A stretch of 64,000 nt of DNA. Origin: Nitrospirota bacterium. Its GTDB lineage: Bacteria > Nitrospirota > Thermodesulfovibrionia > Thermodesulfovibrionales > JdFR-85. This document shows positions 25,171-32,959 of this stretch, piece by piece (the stretch's first letter is position 1; each line of letters opens with the position of its first letter). The DNA lies in NCBI GenBank assembly GCA_035873375.1, contig JAYWMQ010000027.1, forward strand, positions 31,133 through 95,132. The letters are read 5' to 3'. The notes under the pieces were generated by a model. The model was given only the letters and a program-made list of their open reading frames with translations, did no database searches and was not told where the DNA came from. Position numbers and translations under genes: made by a program.

Positions 25171-27141
25171 GTGAGAGGAATGATTAACTCCAAAGGAAAG
25201 AATATCTTAAAAGTCCTCCTTCTGTTTTTTATCTTAAGCCTCATCTACGCATGCGTTCCTGAAGATACAGCAAGAAGGCGGGGTTTTGAACCAAAACCCT
25301 GTCTGGATTGTCACAAGGAGAAGCTGAATGAATTTCAGAAGAAGTATGTGCATTCTCCGGTAAGCAAACAGGATTGTGAGGCCTGCCACCTTCGTCATGG
25401 AAGGCTTGCCGTTAAATCCTTCAAGGAGAGGGAGGAGCGAAAGCTCTGCTTTACCTGTCACCGGAAGATGGCCTCGGATATGGATAAGTTATCCAATGTG
25501 CATACCGCCCTGAAGCAGGGCAGGTGTGTCCCCTGCCATAACCCCCATGCATCTGAAAACAGGTTTCTTCAGAAAGAGACGGGCAGTGAGCAGTGCTTTA
25601 CCTGTCATGACAGGGTTCCTTTTATGAGGGCTAATCGCCATGAGCCCCTTTCAGACGGATGTCTTACATGCCATGCAGCCCATGGTTCTCAATATAAGGA
25701 CAATCTCATAAAGGATGAAGCGGATCTCTGCCGCTCGTGTCATGACCCTGCTACGGGCGGTTTCAGGAAGGCACATAAGAATTATCCGGTTCAACAGGGC
25801 AAATGTACAGGTTGTCATAACCCTCACAGCTCAACAAATGATAAATTGCTCAGGAAATCAGTCCATGTTCCTCTGGAACTCGGGCAATGCAGTTCCTGTC
25901 ATAAACCATCGGAAGGCCCGGATCCACTCGGTGTTATTGCTCAGGATGCCAAGCTATGCTATAGCTGTCACAAGAAGGAAGAAAAGGATTTTAAGACAGC
26001 TTACAGGCATCCTCCTGCTGGTAAAGGTAAATGTCTTGACTGTCACAGTCCTCATGCCTCGGATTATCCGAAAATTACCCTTATGGATGAAAAGGAGCTT
26101 TGTTTAAAGTGTCATGCCGACAAGCCGAAGATTGACGTGACTAACCTGCATGCACCAATAAAGGAGGAGGGCTGCACAGTCTGTCACGACCCACATGGCT
26201 CTGAGAACCCTTTTTATCTGAATGCACCTGAGGGGCAGATATGCCTTACATGTCATGCTGATATGAAAAAGGAGTTAAAAGAAATATCCACGCATAAGCC
26301 GTTCTCCGAGCTTCAATGTACAAAATGCCATGACCCTCATGGTACGGATACCCCGGTTATGCTTAAGGCCGTGCGAGCCCGGTTATGCTATAGCTGTCAT
26401 CAAAAGGAGGAGAAGGAGTTTTTTAAGACCTATATCCATACACCTGTGAATAAAGGAGAGTGTCTCTCCTGCCATAAGGCGCATGCATCTGAAAATAAGG
26501 GTTTGCTGAGCAATTCACCGGATCAGCTCTGCCTTGATTGCCATGATGGTATGTTGCCGGATGTTAAGGCAAAAGAGATGCATCCTCCATTCAGGGACCG
26601 GGCCTGCCTGACATGCCATGCCCCCCATGCCAGTGATTACACGGCAAATACACTTACGCCCATGGCGGAGCTCTGTTACAAGTGTCATAAAAGCACAAAG
26701 GCTGCACTGAAAGGCAGCAAAAACAGGCACCTGCCCGTGGATGAGGGGAAATGTACGGCCTGTCACAGCCCGCATGGGACCAGGGTTGAGTATCAACTCT
26801 TAAGCCGTCCCTCGGAGCTCTGTCTTTCCTGTCATGAAAGGGTAGTGACTACCAGTGCCAGAAAAGGGCATATAGATATGGAAAAGGGGGACTGTTTGAG
26901 TTGTCATCGCTCTCATTATTCTGAATCAAAGGACTTGCTGAATGCCAAAGACCCGGCGTTATGCCTTAAATGCCACTCGACAGATACGGAGAGACTGTTG
27001 AAGGTACACAGAAAACCTTTGGCCCAAATCAGGCAGTGTCTGAGCTGTCATGAACCCCATGTAACAGAAAAGCCGGGGATGCTTAAAAAGATAAAGCATG
27101 ATCCATTTGCCAGGAGGGACTGTGAAGCCTGTCATAAATGA
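25171..27141 (+). CDS. 26-heme c-type cytochrome lipoprotein with doubled CxxCH repeats
   Basis: A 656-residue lipoprotein: signal with lipobox LIYAC, then 26 CxxCH motifs by direct count, in ~13 pairs of the doubled-CXXCH type (CHNPHAS... CFTCHDR). Repeats are diverged compared with the 19-heme protein. The size suggests a long electron wire across the periplasm, anchored by the lipid in a membrane. GTG 25171 lies 9 nt after GAGG; TTG 25162 and ATG 25180 are in frame but poorly spaced. The last 20 nt overlap the next cytochrome gene. No enzyme domain is visible. Confidence 0.9.
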   Translation: MRGMINSKGKNILKVLLLFFILSLIYACVPEDTARRRGFEPKPCLDCHKEKLNEFQKKYVHSPVSKQDCEACHLRHGRLAVKSFKEREERKLCFTCHRKMASDMDKLSNVHTALKQGRCVPCHNPHASENRFLQKETGSEQCFTCHDRVPFMRANRHEPLSDGCLTCHAAHGSQYKDNLIKDEADLCRSCHDPATGGFRKAHKNYPVQQGKCTGCHNPHSSTNDKLLRKSVHVPLELGQCSSCHKPSEGPDPLGVIAQDAKLCYSCHKKEEKDFKTAYRHPPAGKGKCLDCHSPHASDYPKITLMDEKELCLKCHADKPKIDVTNLHAPIKEEGCTVCHDPHGSENPFYLNAPEGQICLTCHADMKKELKEISTHKPFSELQCTKCHDPHGTDTPVMLKAVRARLCYSCHQKEEKEFFKTYIHTPVNKGECLSCHKAHASENKGLLSNSPDQLCLDCHDGMLPDVKAKEMHPPFRDRACLTCHAPHASDYTANTLTPMAELCYKCHKSTKAALKGSKNRHLPVDEGKCTACHSPHGTRVEYQLLSRPSELCLSCHERVVTTSARKGHIDMEKGDCLSCHRSHYSESKDLLNAKDPALCLKCHSTDTERLLKVHRKPLAQIRQCLSCHEPHVTEKPGMLKKIKHDPFARRDCEACHK

Positions 27142-28405
27142 CAGAAGATTCCTGTCAGTAACCTTAATCGCTGTAAGCTTCATGCTGATAACGTTTATCT
27201 TGTCAGCCCTGAACAGTAATGCCTATGCCCGGGCTGACCTTAAAACGAGTGTGCCTGAGCTTTGCTATCAGTGTCATGTAAAGCTTGAGGAAGGCCTGTC
27301 TGACAGGTATGTCCATTTCCCGTTTAAACAGGGTATGTGCATTTCATGTCATAGCTCACATGTAAGTGATACAAAGGGCCTGATAAAGGATGATATCAAT
27401 TCCCTGTGTCTGAGCTGTCATAAAGGTATCAGAAAACTTATCCGGAAATCCAGCTTGCACGGTGCCCTTAAAAGGGGCGTGTGTACGGATTGTCACACAC
27501 CCCATAGCGGAAAAAATAAATACCTCCTGGTCAGCGAGGAAAAGAGACTCTGCTGGAATTGCCACGAGAATCTTAAAGGGCAACTTGACAAGCCTGAAGT
27601 GCACGCAGTTTTTAAGGAAGGAAAATGTTCATCATGCCATGATGCTCACGCATCTTCGGAGGAGAATCAGTTGCTTGCCGCCCCTGCCAGGCTGTGCAAA
27701 AGCTGTCATGCTCCACGGTGTAAGGCGGGCGGGGTCTCTATAAGTTATATCACAAAAGGAATGAATTGCACCGAATGTCACACAGGACATACCTCTGATA
27801 CCAAAGGTCTCCTCGGTCCTTATGGTCATACGGCCTTTCTGAAAAAGGATTGTGAACAATGCCATAAACCTTTTGTTGCTAATGGGAAGATAACCACTAA
27901 AAGAGAGGGCGAGGCCTTGTGCCTTGGTTGCCATAAAAAGGTCATCGCAACACTCAAAGGTGCGGATGTCCACGGCGCCAATATGAAGAATGTCTGCACC
28001 ATGTGTCATAATCCTCATGCATCGAAAAAGGAGAACCTGACAGTAAATGAATCAGGCGTTTGTCTCAACTGCCATGAGAAGACAGAAAAAAGGACTGCCC
28101 TGATGGAGAAGACATTGAAGTCCATCCGCTGTGCTCCTGTCAAGGACAGGAAGTGTTTTGAATGTCATGTGCCGCTGCACTCAGGTCGGCCTCTTTATTT
28201 CAGGACAGATGATATTGTAACCTGTTCCAGTTGCCATGAATCACAGCATGAAATCACCCATCCTTTAGGTGCCGGCGTCATAGACCCGCGTAACGGTAAG
28301 TCGCTTACCTGCATTTCATGTCATAGTATGCATTCTGCCAAGGCTGATTTTATGCTTACCTTTGATAGAAAGAGGCAGCTCTGTATCCAATGTCATAAAA
28401 AGTAA
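27122..28405 (+). CDS. 16-heme c-type cytochrome
   Basis: A 427-residue exported protein with a signal peptide (hydrophobic residues ~10-30, NAYA) and 16 CxxCH motifs by direct count (CYQCH first, CIQCH last), related to the 26-heme protein. Starts at GTG 27122: AGGAGG at 27112-27117 lies 4 nt upstream, inside the end of the previous gene, so the two are translationally coupled. An in-frame ATG at 27098 has no ribosome site. The two proteins probably work as a pair in the periplasm. Confidence 0.88.
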   Translation: MKPVINDRRFLSVTLIAVSFMLITFILSALNSNAYARADLKTSVPELCYQCHVKLEEGLSDRYVHFPFKQGMCISCHSSHVSDTKGLIKDDINSLCLSCHKGIRKLIRKSSLHGALKRGVCTDCHTPHSGKNKYLLVSEEKRLCWNCHENLKGQLDKPEVHAVFKEGKCSSCHDAHASSEENQLLAAPARLCKSCHAPRCKAGGVSISYITKGMNCTECHTGHTSDTKGLLGPYGHTAFLKKDCEQCHKPFVANGKITTKREGEALCLGCHKKVIATLKGADVHGANMKNVCTMCHNPHASKKENLTVNESGVCLNCHEKTEKRTALMEKTLKSIRCAPVKDRKCFECHVPLHSGRPLYFRTDDIVTCSSCHESQHEITHPLGAGVIDPRNGKSLTCISCHSMHSAKADFMLTFDRKRQLCIQCHKK

Positions 28406-28591
28406 AATGATGCCGAAGGTGTGTGCTGAATTACACTGTTTAGGCGTTTTTGCAGTTAGATAAAAAAACGGTTTCAGAATTATATGGATGATTGAAGTCG
28501 TTAAAGGAGACCGTGTTTTTAGGCAATCTCGGCTTGCATAATTTACAGAGAGGCAGAATATTGCCCTGCAATCTTTATACCGTGAGTATTG

Positions 28592-28607
28592 TGGTATAGC
28601 TATTGCA
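28592..28607 (+). promoter_or_regulatory. Sigma-54 (-24/-12) promoter
   Basis: TGGTATAGCTATTGCA, with GG at 28593-28594 and GC at 28605-28606 at canonical spacing; the -24 element has two mismatches from TGGCAC. Start of transcription would be near 28618, ~21 nt before ATG 28639. It mirrors the promoter before the paralogue at 12798. Confidence 0.68.
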
Positions 28608-28638
28608 TGTAATATTTCAGGAGTGTTTTGCAAAACCA

Positions 28639-29721
28639 ATGAAAAAAGGGAACCATACACTAATTTGCCTTACTATTTTGCTGGTGCTGATACTGGTTGG
28701 CGGAGTGCGGGCAGAGGTTAGCGGTGTATGCAGTAACTGTCACACCATGCACAACAGCCAGGGAGGTGTTCCGATGAACTATGACAGTTCTGTCACCCCC
28801 AACCGGAGACTGCTCCGCGGGGATTGTATAGGTTGTCATGCACAGAATCGCAGCACTAATATCTTCAACACTATTCCCCAGGTCTACCATTCTGATCCTA
28901 CAGACCTTGCAGGAGGGAATTTTTCGTATGTTTTACTTGCTGACTCGAGCGGACATAATGTCCAGGGCATAGTGACCTCGGCGGATGTCATACTCGGCAA
29001 TACACCCCCCGGATATAACAGCACCTATGATCCCTCCTTAACAGGGTTCAGTACTGTTAGCCGTCTGGTGTGTGCAGGGTCTAACGGCTGTCACGGTAAC
29101 AGGGATTCATCCGATGAGTGGGCCGCAGTCAGCGGGGGACATCACGGTGATGACTCAATACTCAAGTACGGCGCCGGTTTTACACTGACCGGGCAGGGGG
29201 CCGATGTGCCCACCAGTTACAGGTTCCTATACAAGATAAAGGGTGCTGAGGATAGTGACTGGCAGGATACTTGGAGTACTACTGACCACAACGAATACCT
29301 GGCTGAAGTCTATGCAACAAGGGGCACGACGGATTCATGGGCAAATATGAAGGGCACTATCAGTGAGCTCTGCTCTGAATGTCATTCCACGTTCCATCTG
29401 GGTGGCAGCAGTGGAATCGGTTCTGCTTCACCGTGGCTGAGGCACCCGACAGATGTGATAATCCCGAATTCAGGAGAGTTTGTCTCCATGTCGACTACCT
29501 ATACGGCTACAGTGCCGGTTGGAAGACCGGCGGCATCACTGACAAGCGGGTTGACCGCTGCAATAGGGACAGTTGCCGCCGGGACCGACAGGGTCATGTG
29601 TCTCTCCTGTCACAGGGCCCATGGCTCTCCCTACTACAAGATGCTGAGGTGGAACTACAAGAGCACCATTCTTCCGACAGCCCTGTATGGGTGTAACGTT
29701 TGCCATACATCCAGGAACTAA
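28639..29721 (+). CDS. Multiheme c-type cytochrome (5 CxxCH plus one CX5CH), paralogue B
   Basis: A 360-residue near-copy of the cytochrome at 12798, with motifs CSNCH, CIGCH, CAGSNGCH (CX5CH), CSECH, CLSCH and CNVCH. A run of 49 consecutive residues is identical between the two (roughly from AVSGGHHGDD to SDWQDT), while signal peptides and C-termini differ. ATG 28639 is chosen because earlier in-frame starts lie upstream of the predicted transcription start. AGGAG is 15 nt away, a long spacing. Having its own sigma-54 promoter suggests co-regulation with paralogue A. Confidence 0.9.
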   Translation: MKKGNHTLICLTILLVLILVGGVRAEVSGVCSNCHTMHNSQGGVPMNYDSSVTPNRRLLRGDCIGCHAQNRSTNIFNTIPQVYHSDPTDLAGGNFSYVLLADSSGHNVQGIVTSADVILGNTPPGYNSTYDPSLTGFSTVSRLVCAGSNGCHGNRDSSDEWAAVSGGHHGDDSILKYGAGFTLTGQGADVPTSYRFLYKIKGAEDSDWQDTWSTTDHNEYLAEVYATRGTTDSWANMKGTISELCSECHSTFHLGGSSGIGSASPWLRHPTDVIIPNSGEFVSMSTTYTATVPVGRPAASLTSGLTAAIGTVAAGTDRVMCLSCHRAHGSPYYKMLRWNYKSTILPTALYGCNVCHTSRN

Positions 29722-29778
29722 AGTCATTAATGACACGGTCGTTGCGTGTAGTAAATAGCCAATCCGGAGGTTAGAGAG

Positions 29779-31086
29779 TTGAGACGTGGAAAAAAAAGAA
29801 TATTAATCCTGTTGGTTGTCCTACTTGTTTCAGTGGTCTTTCTGTATATTGGCCAGGCAGGTGCCGGTCCCTACCTTGATTCAGCCCACGGGAACAGCAA
29901 CTATGGGGTCAAACGCTCTGCTGCCGGATTTCCCACTGATTATCCCAGGGGTCTCTGTGCCCAATGCCATGAGCAGCATGCAAGTATTGGCGGGTCAGAG
30001 CCGGCCCCTACCGGTGGACCTGATAGCTTTATGCTGTTTGATACAAACTATACAAGCCAGACAGCTGATTTTTGCTTTGACTGCCATACTGATGCGGGTT
30101 CTTATCAGACGGGGGGCAGTATTATAAACCGTTGTTACAGTTTTCGGGCGGGTGGCTGGACTGCTGATACCCTTAACGATATCCTTGAGGCATTTTCCTT
30201 TACCTCTTCCGGCACTTCGCACAATCTTGATGATATAAGCACTTTTATTACCGGCAGATGGAGTTACACGTCTGATTCAAATCCCTGTGTTGCCTGCCAT
30301 AATCCGCACTCTGCCCAGGGAGATCCCCCTAATGCGCCCAATAGCGCCAAGAGCACCAGTACAAGGGGCTGGCCTGTATCGCGTCCGAGCCTGCACAGCA
30401 GGGATAATAATGCCTGGGGACTCTGGGGGGATGGAGTTGGTGAAAAGATGAGCGACTATGTTGGTGCATTAACATATCAGGCTCCCTACCGGTATGGTTC
30501 CACTACAAGTTTTGAGCCTGATGGGTCCACCACACAGGATGGCTCTAACCTTACGGATTTTGTCTCTTTCTGTACGGACTGTCATAATACGACAAACTCG
30601 ATCTACAGTACAACACTTGGAGGACCCCTGGCGACCATTGACTGGGTTACTGCAGGTGGGGATTCTTCCTTGTCCGGTGACAAGCATGGAAAGAATAATG
30701 CAACAGTAGGCATTGATATAAACCCTCCATTTTCAAATTCAAATTCTGGCAATTATGTGCTTTCCTGTACTGATTGCCATGAACCTCATGGCTCACCCAA
30801 TGACTATTTGATAAGAAGAGAGGTGAACGGGGGCGTCCTTGCCGGAACAGTCAATAGCGGAACTAAAAGTTTCGGGTACCTCTGCAGACAGTGTCACTTT
30901 GATGATACGAGTTATAACGGAAGGGTCAATTTCTGGGAATATATTCACCACAAAAGTGCTGATTCTCCATATGTACAGAACCGATGCCGTAATTGTCACG
31001 GAAGCGGGGGGAATCCACCCCCTCCCATAAGGTGTTCTATCTGCCATTACCATGGCTCAAGTGCAGCTAACAGGCGTACATTTTAG
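29779..31086 (+). CDS. 8-heme c-type cytochrome, exported
   Basis: A 435-residue protein with a signal peptide (hydrophobic core residues ~7-25, GAG) and eight CxxCH motifs: CAQCH, CFDCH, CVACH, CTDCH, CTDCH, CRQCH, CRNCH and CSICH. Long Ser/Thr/Gly/Asn-rich stretches lie between them, unlike the dense periplasmic wires. The low heme density and polar linkers suggest a surface or secreted cytochrome. It starts at TTG 29779, 8 nt after GGAGG. It is the last gene of the locus; the hairpin at 31206-31234 lies downstream. Confidence 0.88.
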   Translation: MRRGKKRILILLVVLLVSVVFLYIGQAGAGPYLDSAHGNSNYGVKRSAAGFPTDYPRGLCAQCHEQHASIGGSEPAPTGGPDSFMLFDTNYTSQTADFCFDCHTDAGSYQTGGSIINRCYSFRAGGWTADTLNDILEAFSFTSSGTSHNLDDISTFITGRWSYTSDSNPCVACHNPHSAQGDPPNAPNSAKSTSTRGWPVSRPSLHSRDNNAWGLWGDGVGEKMSDYVGALTYQAPYRYGSTTSFEPDGSTTQDGSNLTDFVSFCTDCHNTTNSIYSTTLGGPLATIDWVTAGGDSSLSGDKHGKNNATVGIDINPPFSNSNSGNYVLSCTDCHEPHGSPNDYLIRREVNGGVLAGTVNSGTKSFGYLCRQCHFDDTSYNGRVNFWEYIHHKSADSPYVQNRCRNCHGSGGNPPPPIRCSICHYHGSSAANRRTF

Positions 31087-31198
31087 CCGTCACCTCTGAG
31101 AAGAAAAATATTGTTTATTTTCAAAAGGGCTGGAGTAAGCTAAGGCAAGGGTCATGACACCCCGGCATGTAGAAGGTAAATCAGGTGTTTCAGGTGTT

Positions 31199-31234
31199 AA
31201 AAAAGGCTGCTGTCCGATGGTAACGGACAGCAGC
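31199..31234 (-). terminator. Rho-independent terminator of the DsrE-F-H operon
   Basis: An 11-bp perfect stem GCTGCTGTCCG / CGGACAGCAGC at 31206-31234. Read on the minus strand it is followed by T6 (31204-31199). On the plus strand the stem lacks a T run but may still slow transcription leaving the cytochrome locus. The rest of the 307-nt spacer (31087-31393) shows nothing I recognise. Confidence 0.85.
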
Positions 31235-31393
31235 TTAGGGGAGGTAACGAGGCGCTCATGCAGATATTTTTATCATAATTTTAAGGTTTTGTCAAGTAAA
31301 AAATGTAAGGTCAGGTAGTAATTATAAGTTTAGGGATATGAAGCCTGGCTGGTTTTTCCCCGGGGATTGCTGTTTCAGGTACAAATGTTGTGC

Positions 31394-31675
31394 TTAAAAT
31401 GCACCAATTGCCTTATCTTCACCTGTCATCATATCGATGAGTTCATCCCATCCGATTATCTTCAGTCCCCTCTCGATGTCATCTTCCTGAAGTCCCCTGA
31501 GCTGAAGGTCTTCCTTTACAGCGTAAGCCGTGCCGCAGAAGCCCTCGAGTCTCTCGATCTGAGCGAAATAGACAGCGTTTTGAATCAGGCAGATATCTGC
31601 AGCCATGTCTCTCGCAAGCTTAATCCCCCTTTTACCTTCCGGGGTATCAGGTGCACTTTTTATAATCACAAGCAT
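31394..31675 (-). CDS. DsrH/TusB-like sulfur relay protein
   Basis: A 93-residue protein. The stretch AYAVKEDLQLRGLQ followed by a C-terminal GWDELIDMM matches the DsrH/TusB pattern (YA-EDL-RG, then strand-helix end). Cys 29 and 47 are candidates for sulfur handling. DsrH/TusB is one subunit of the DsrEFH or TusBCD complex that passes persulfide sulfur between TusA-like and downstream acceptors. ATG 31675 is preceded by AGGAGG at 7 nt; a longer in-frame start at 31705 is rejected. It is last in a three-gene operon ended by the hairpin at 31206. Confidence 0.75.
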   Translation of the reverse strand: MLVIIKSAPDTPEGKRGIKLARDMAADICLIQNAVYFAQIERLEGFCGTAYAVKEDLQLRGLQEDDIERGLKIIGWDELIDMMTGEDKAIGAF

Positions 31676-31712
31676 TTTAAAAACCTCCTTTATTAATCGT
31701 TCCAACCCTGGA

Positions 31713-32066
31713 TTAAAAAATCATTGTTGTGTCTGACTCTTTCACGAGTTCTGCAATTTCAGAGCTGCTTGTAATAATAACACCCTCTTCAATCTCGTCA
31801 GCCTCAAGATGTGAGTCCTTTAAAGAAAGCTTGTCGGCATATACATCAACGCCCATATCAATACAGTCTCTGATTCCTTCCCCTGCGTTCATATATTCGG
31901 TGCCGGATGTGTCCTGATTTCTGCGTGCTGCGTTGACCCCTCCGTCCACAAGGATGAGCTTGACAGCAATATCCTCGGTTACCCCTCCAAGGGCATGACG
32001 AATGGCCTCAGAGGCGTCGACAGTACCGTAGGGCGGCCTTCTCAAGATTATGCTCATGTTTCCCAT
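31713..32066 (-). CDS. DsrF/TusC-like sulfur relay protein
   Basis: A 117-residue DsrE-superfamily protein: SIILRRPPYGTVDASEAIRHALG at the start and VDVYADKLSLKDSH in the middle match the TusC/DsrF fold. A single cysteine (about residue 68) is present. It is the middle gene of the DsrE-F-H-like operon, starting 8 nt after the stop of the selenoprotein gene with GGAGGAGG just before ATG 32066. Likely part of a heteromeric sulfur-carrier complex in the cytoplasm. Confidence 0.78.
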   Translation of the reverse strand: MGNMSIILRRPPYGTVDASEAIRHALGGVTEDIAVKLILVDGGVNAARRNQDTSGTEYMNAGEGIRDCIDMGVDVYADKLSLKDSHLEADEIEEGVIITSSSEIAELVKESDTTMIF

Positions 32067-32074
32067 GCCTCCTC

Positions 32075-32419
32075 CTATATCCCGAAGTTTAAAAATACCG
32101 GGTTGGTCTTTACCACATCAAAGAGCCCTTTTAGAGAACTCATCTCTCCGCCTTCAACGGAATCTTCAGCCGCAAGACCGCGGCCCTGCATGCAGCCCGT
32201 TCATATATCCACCTTGAGTCCCCTGCCCACAAGTTCCTCCATTACAGAGAGAGACTGTGGCAGTTGTCCTTTTACTATGGAGAATACCCCGTCCCCTGAT
32301 GCAATCAGCCTCACCTTATGCCCCTTTTTCAGTGCGGCATCTGCGAGTCTGAAGATAGTATGGGTGTTTTCAAAGCTGTACGGTGTGGTGGAGAGAAACA
32401 TGACTATCTCTTTTTGCAT
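32075..32419 (-). CDS. DsrE/TusD-like protein with predicted selenocysteine (in-frame TGA)
   Basis: Read through one TGA (32203-32201), this frame codes for 114 residues, the normal length of DsrE/TusD. The 72 residues before TGA and the 41 after it form one continuous family member: ...GLKVDI-U-TGCMQGRGLAAEDSVEGG... ending VFLNFGI and TAG at 32077-32075. The TGA falls at the position of the sulfur-carrying cysteine of TusD (Cys78, in NIC-VAAALRRG), giving a U-T-G-C redox motif. A hairpin with a GGUCUU loop begins 16 nt after TGA. AGGAGG precedes ATG 32419 by 5 nt. The next gene starts 8 nt after the true stop. Alternative: a recent Cys-to-stop mutation or sequencing error. Confidence 0.8.
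32169..32203 (-). promoter_or_regulatory. SECIS-like hairpin after the in-frame TGA
   Basis: On the minus strand, TGA (32203-32201) is followed after 16 nt by GCCGC-GGTCTT-GCGGC (32184-32169). This is a five-base-pair stem with a six-base loop containing GGUCU, as in the apical loop of E. coli fdhF SECIS (AGGUCU). The distance from UGA to the loop GGUC is 21 nt, against 18 nt in fdhF. It would recruit SelB for selenocysteine insertion. Confidence 0.7.
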
Positions 32420-32490
32420 TTAGTCCTCCTGTATAAATGGTCATTCCGAGTGAACAGGCTGTGTCACAATTCTGAAAAAACGCATATGAT

Positions 32491-32520
32491 GTCATTCTGA
32501 ATTCATTTCAGAATCTCGTA
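32491..32520. repeat. Short REP-like palindromic repeat
   Basis: TTCTGAA-TTCAT-TTCAGAA hairpin core (32495-32513) inside GTCATTCTGA...GAATCTCGTA. I recognise this word, and the nearby GTCATTCCGAGTGAAC, as the type of dispersed intergenic repeat found in many bacterial genomes. It sits between the ArsR-type gene and the selenoprotein gene. Copy number cannot be judged from one window. Confidence 0.5.
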
Positions 32521-32542
32521 GTTTCAACGTGTTACGTTATGC

Positions 32543-32884
32543 TTATCTTCTCCTTTCTCCCGGATACTTTCCTTTTTTCGTAACAGGGCAGCATGCGGGC
32601 GCAGGGAGTGATCCGGGGTAGTCCTTTTCAAGCAGTTTCAGGATATCCGGAATTACCGGGTCAACAAGGAAGTAGCACCTCAGTCTTCCATCCATATAAT
32701 AGTCAATAATTCCGTGATTCCTGAGTAACGAGAGGTGTTGTGATATATTGGGCTGACTTATCTCTAAAAACTCCTCAAAATCGCTCACACACTTAACCCC
32801 CTTTGTGAGCTCCTCAAGTATCCTGATCCTTGCCGGATGGGCTATAACCCTCAATAGCTCTGCTCTCTGCCCCAGTGACCGCAT
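32543..32884 (-). CDS. ArsR/SmtB-family transcriptional regulator
   Basis: A 113-residue winged-helix protein. LRVIAHPARIRILEELTKG, SDFEEFLEISQPNISQHLSLLRNHGII and a YMDGRLRCYFL wing define the family. Two adjacent cysteines close to the C-terminus (APACCPV) plus one in KCVSDF could sense thiol, persulfide or metal. It lies upstream of and in the same direction as the DsrE-F-H operon, with a 123-nt spacer, so it is the probable regulator of sulfur (or selenium) relay. The inducer is unknown. Confidence 0.85.
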   Translation of the reverse strand: MRSLGQRAELLRVIAHPARIRILEELTKGVKCVSDFEEFLEISQPNISQHLSLLRNHGIIDYYMDGRLRCYFLVDPVIPDILKLLEKDYPGSLPAPACCPVTKKGKYPGERRR

Positions 32885-32959
32885 GTATCCTCCTATACAT
32901 TCAAATATTATTATATTTTTATGTTCCTGTCAAGTAAAAAATTGTTTCCTTAATGTGAG

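Noticed and set aside
31200..31240. The hairpin as a forward terminator of the cytochrome locus
   Set aside because: There is no T run on the plus strand; it is assigned to the minus-strand operon, though some bidirectional effect is possible.
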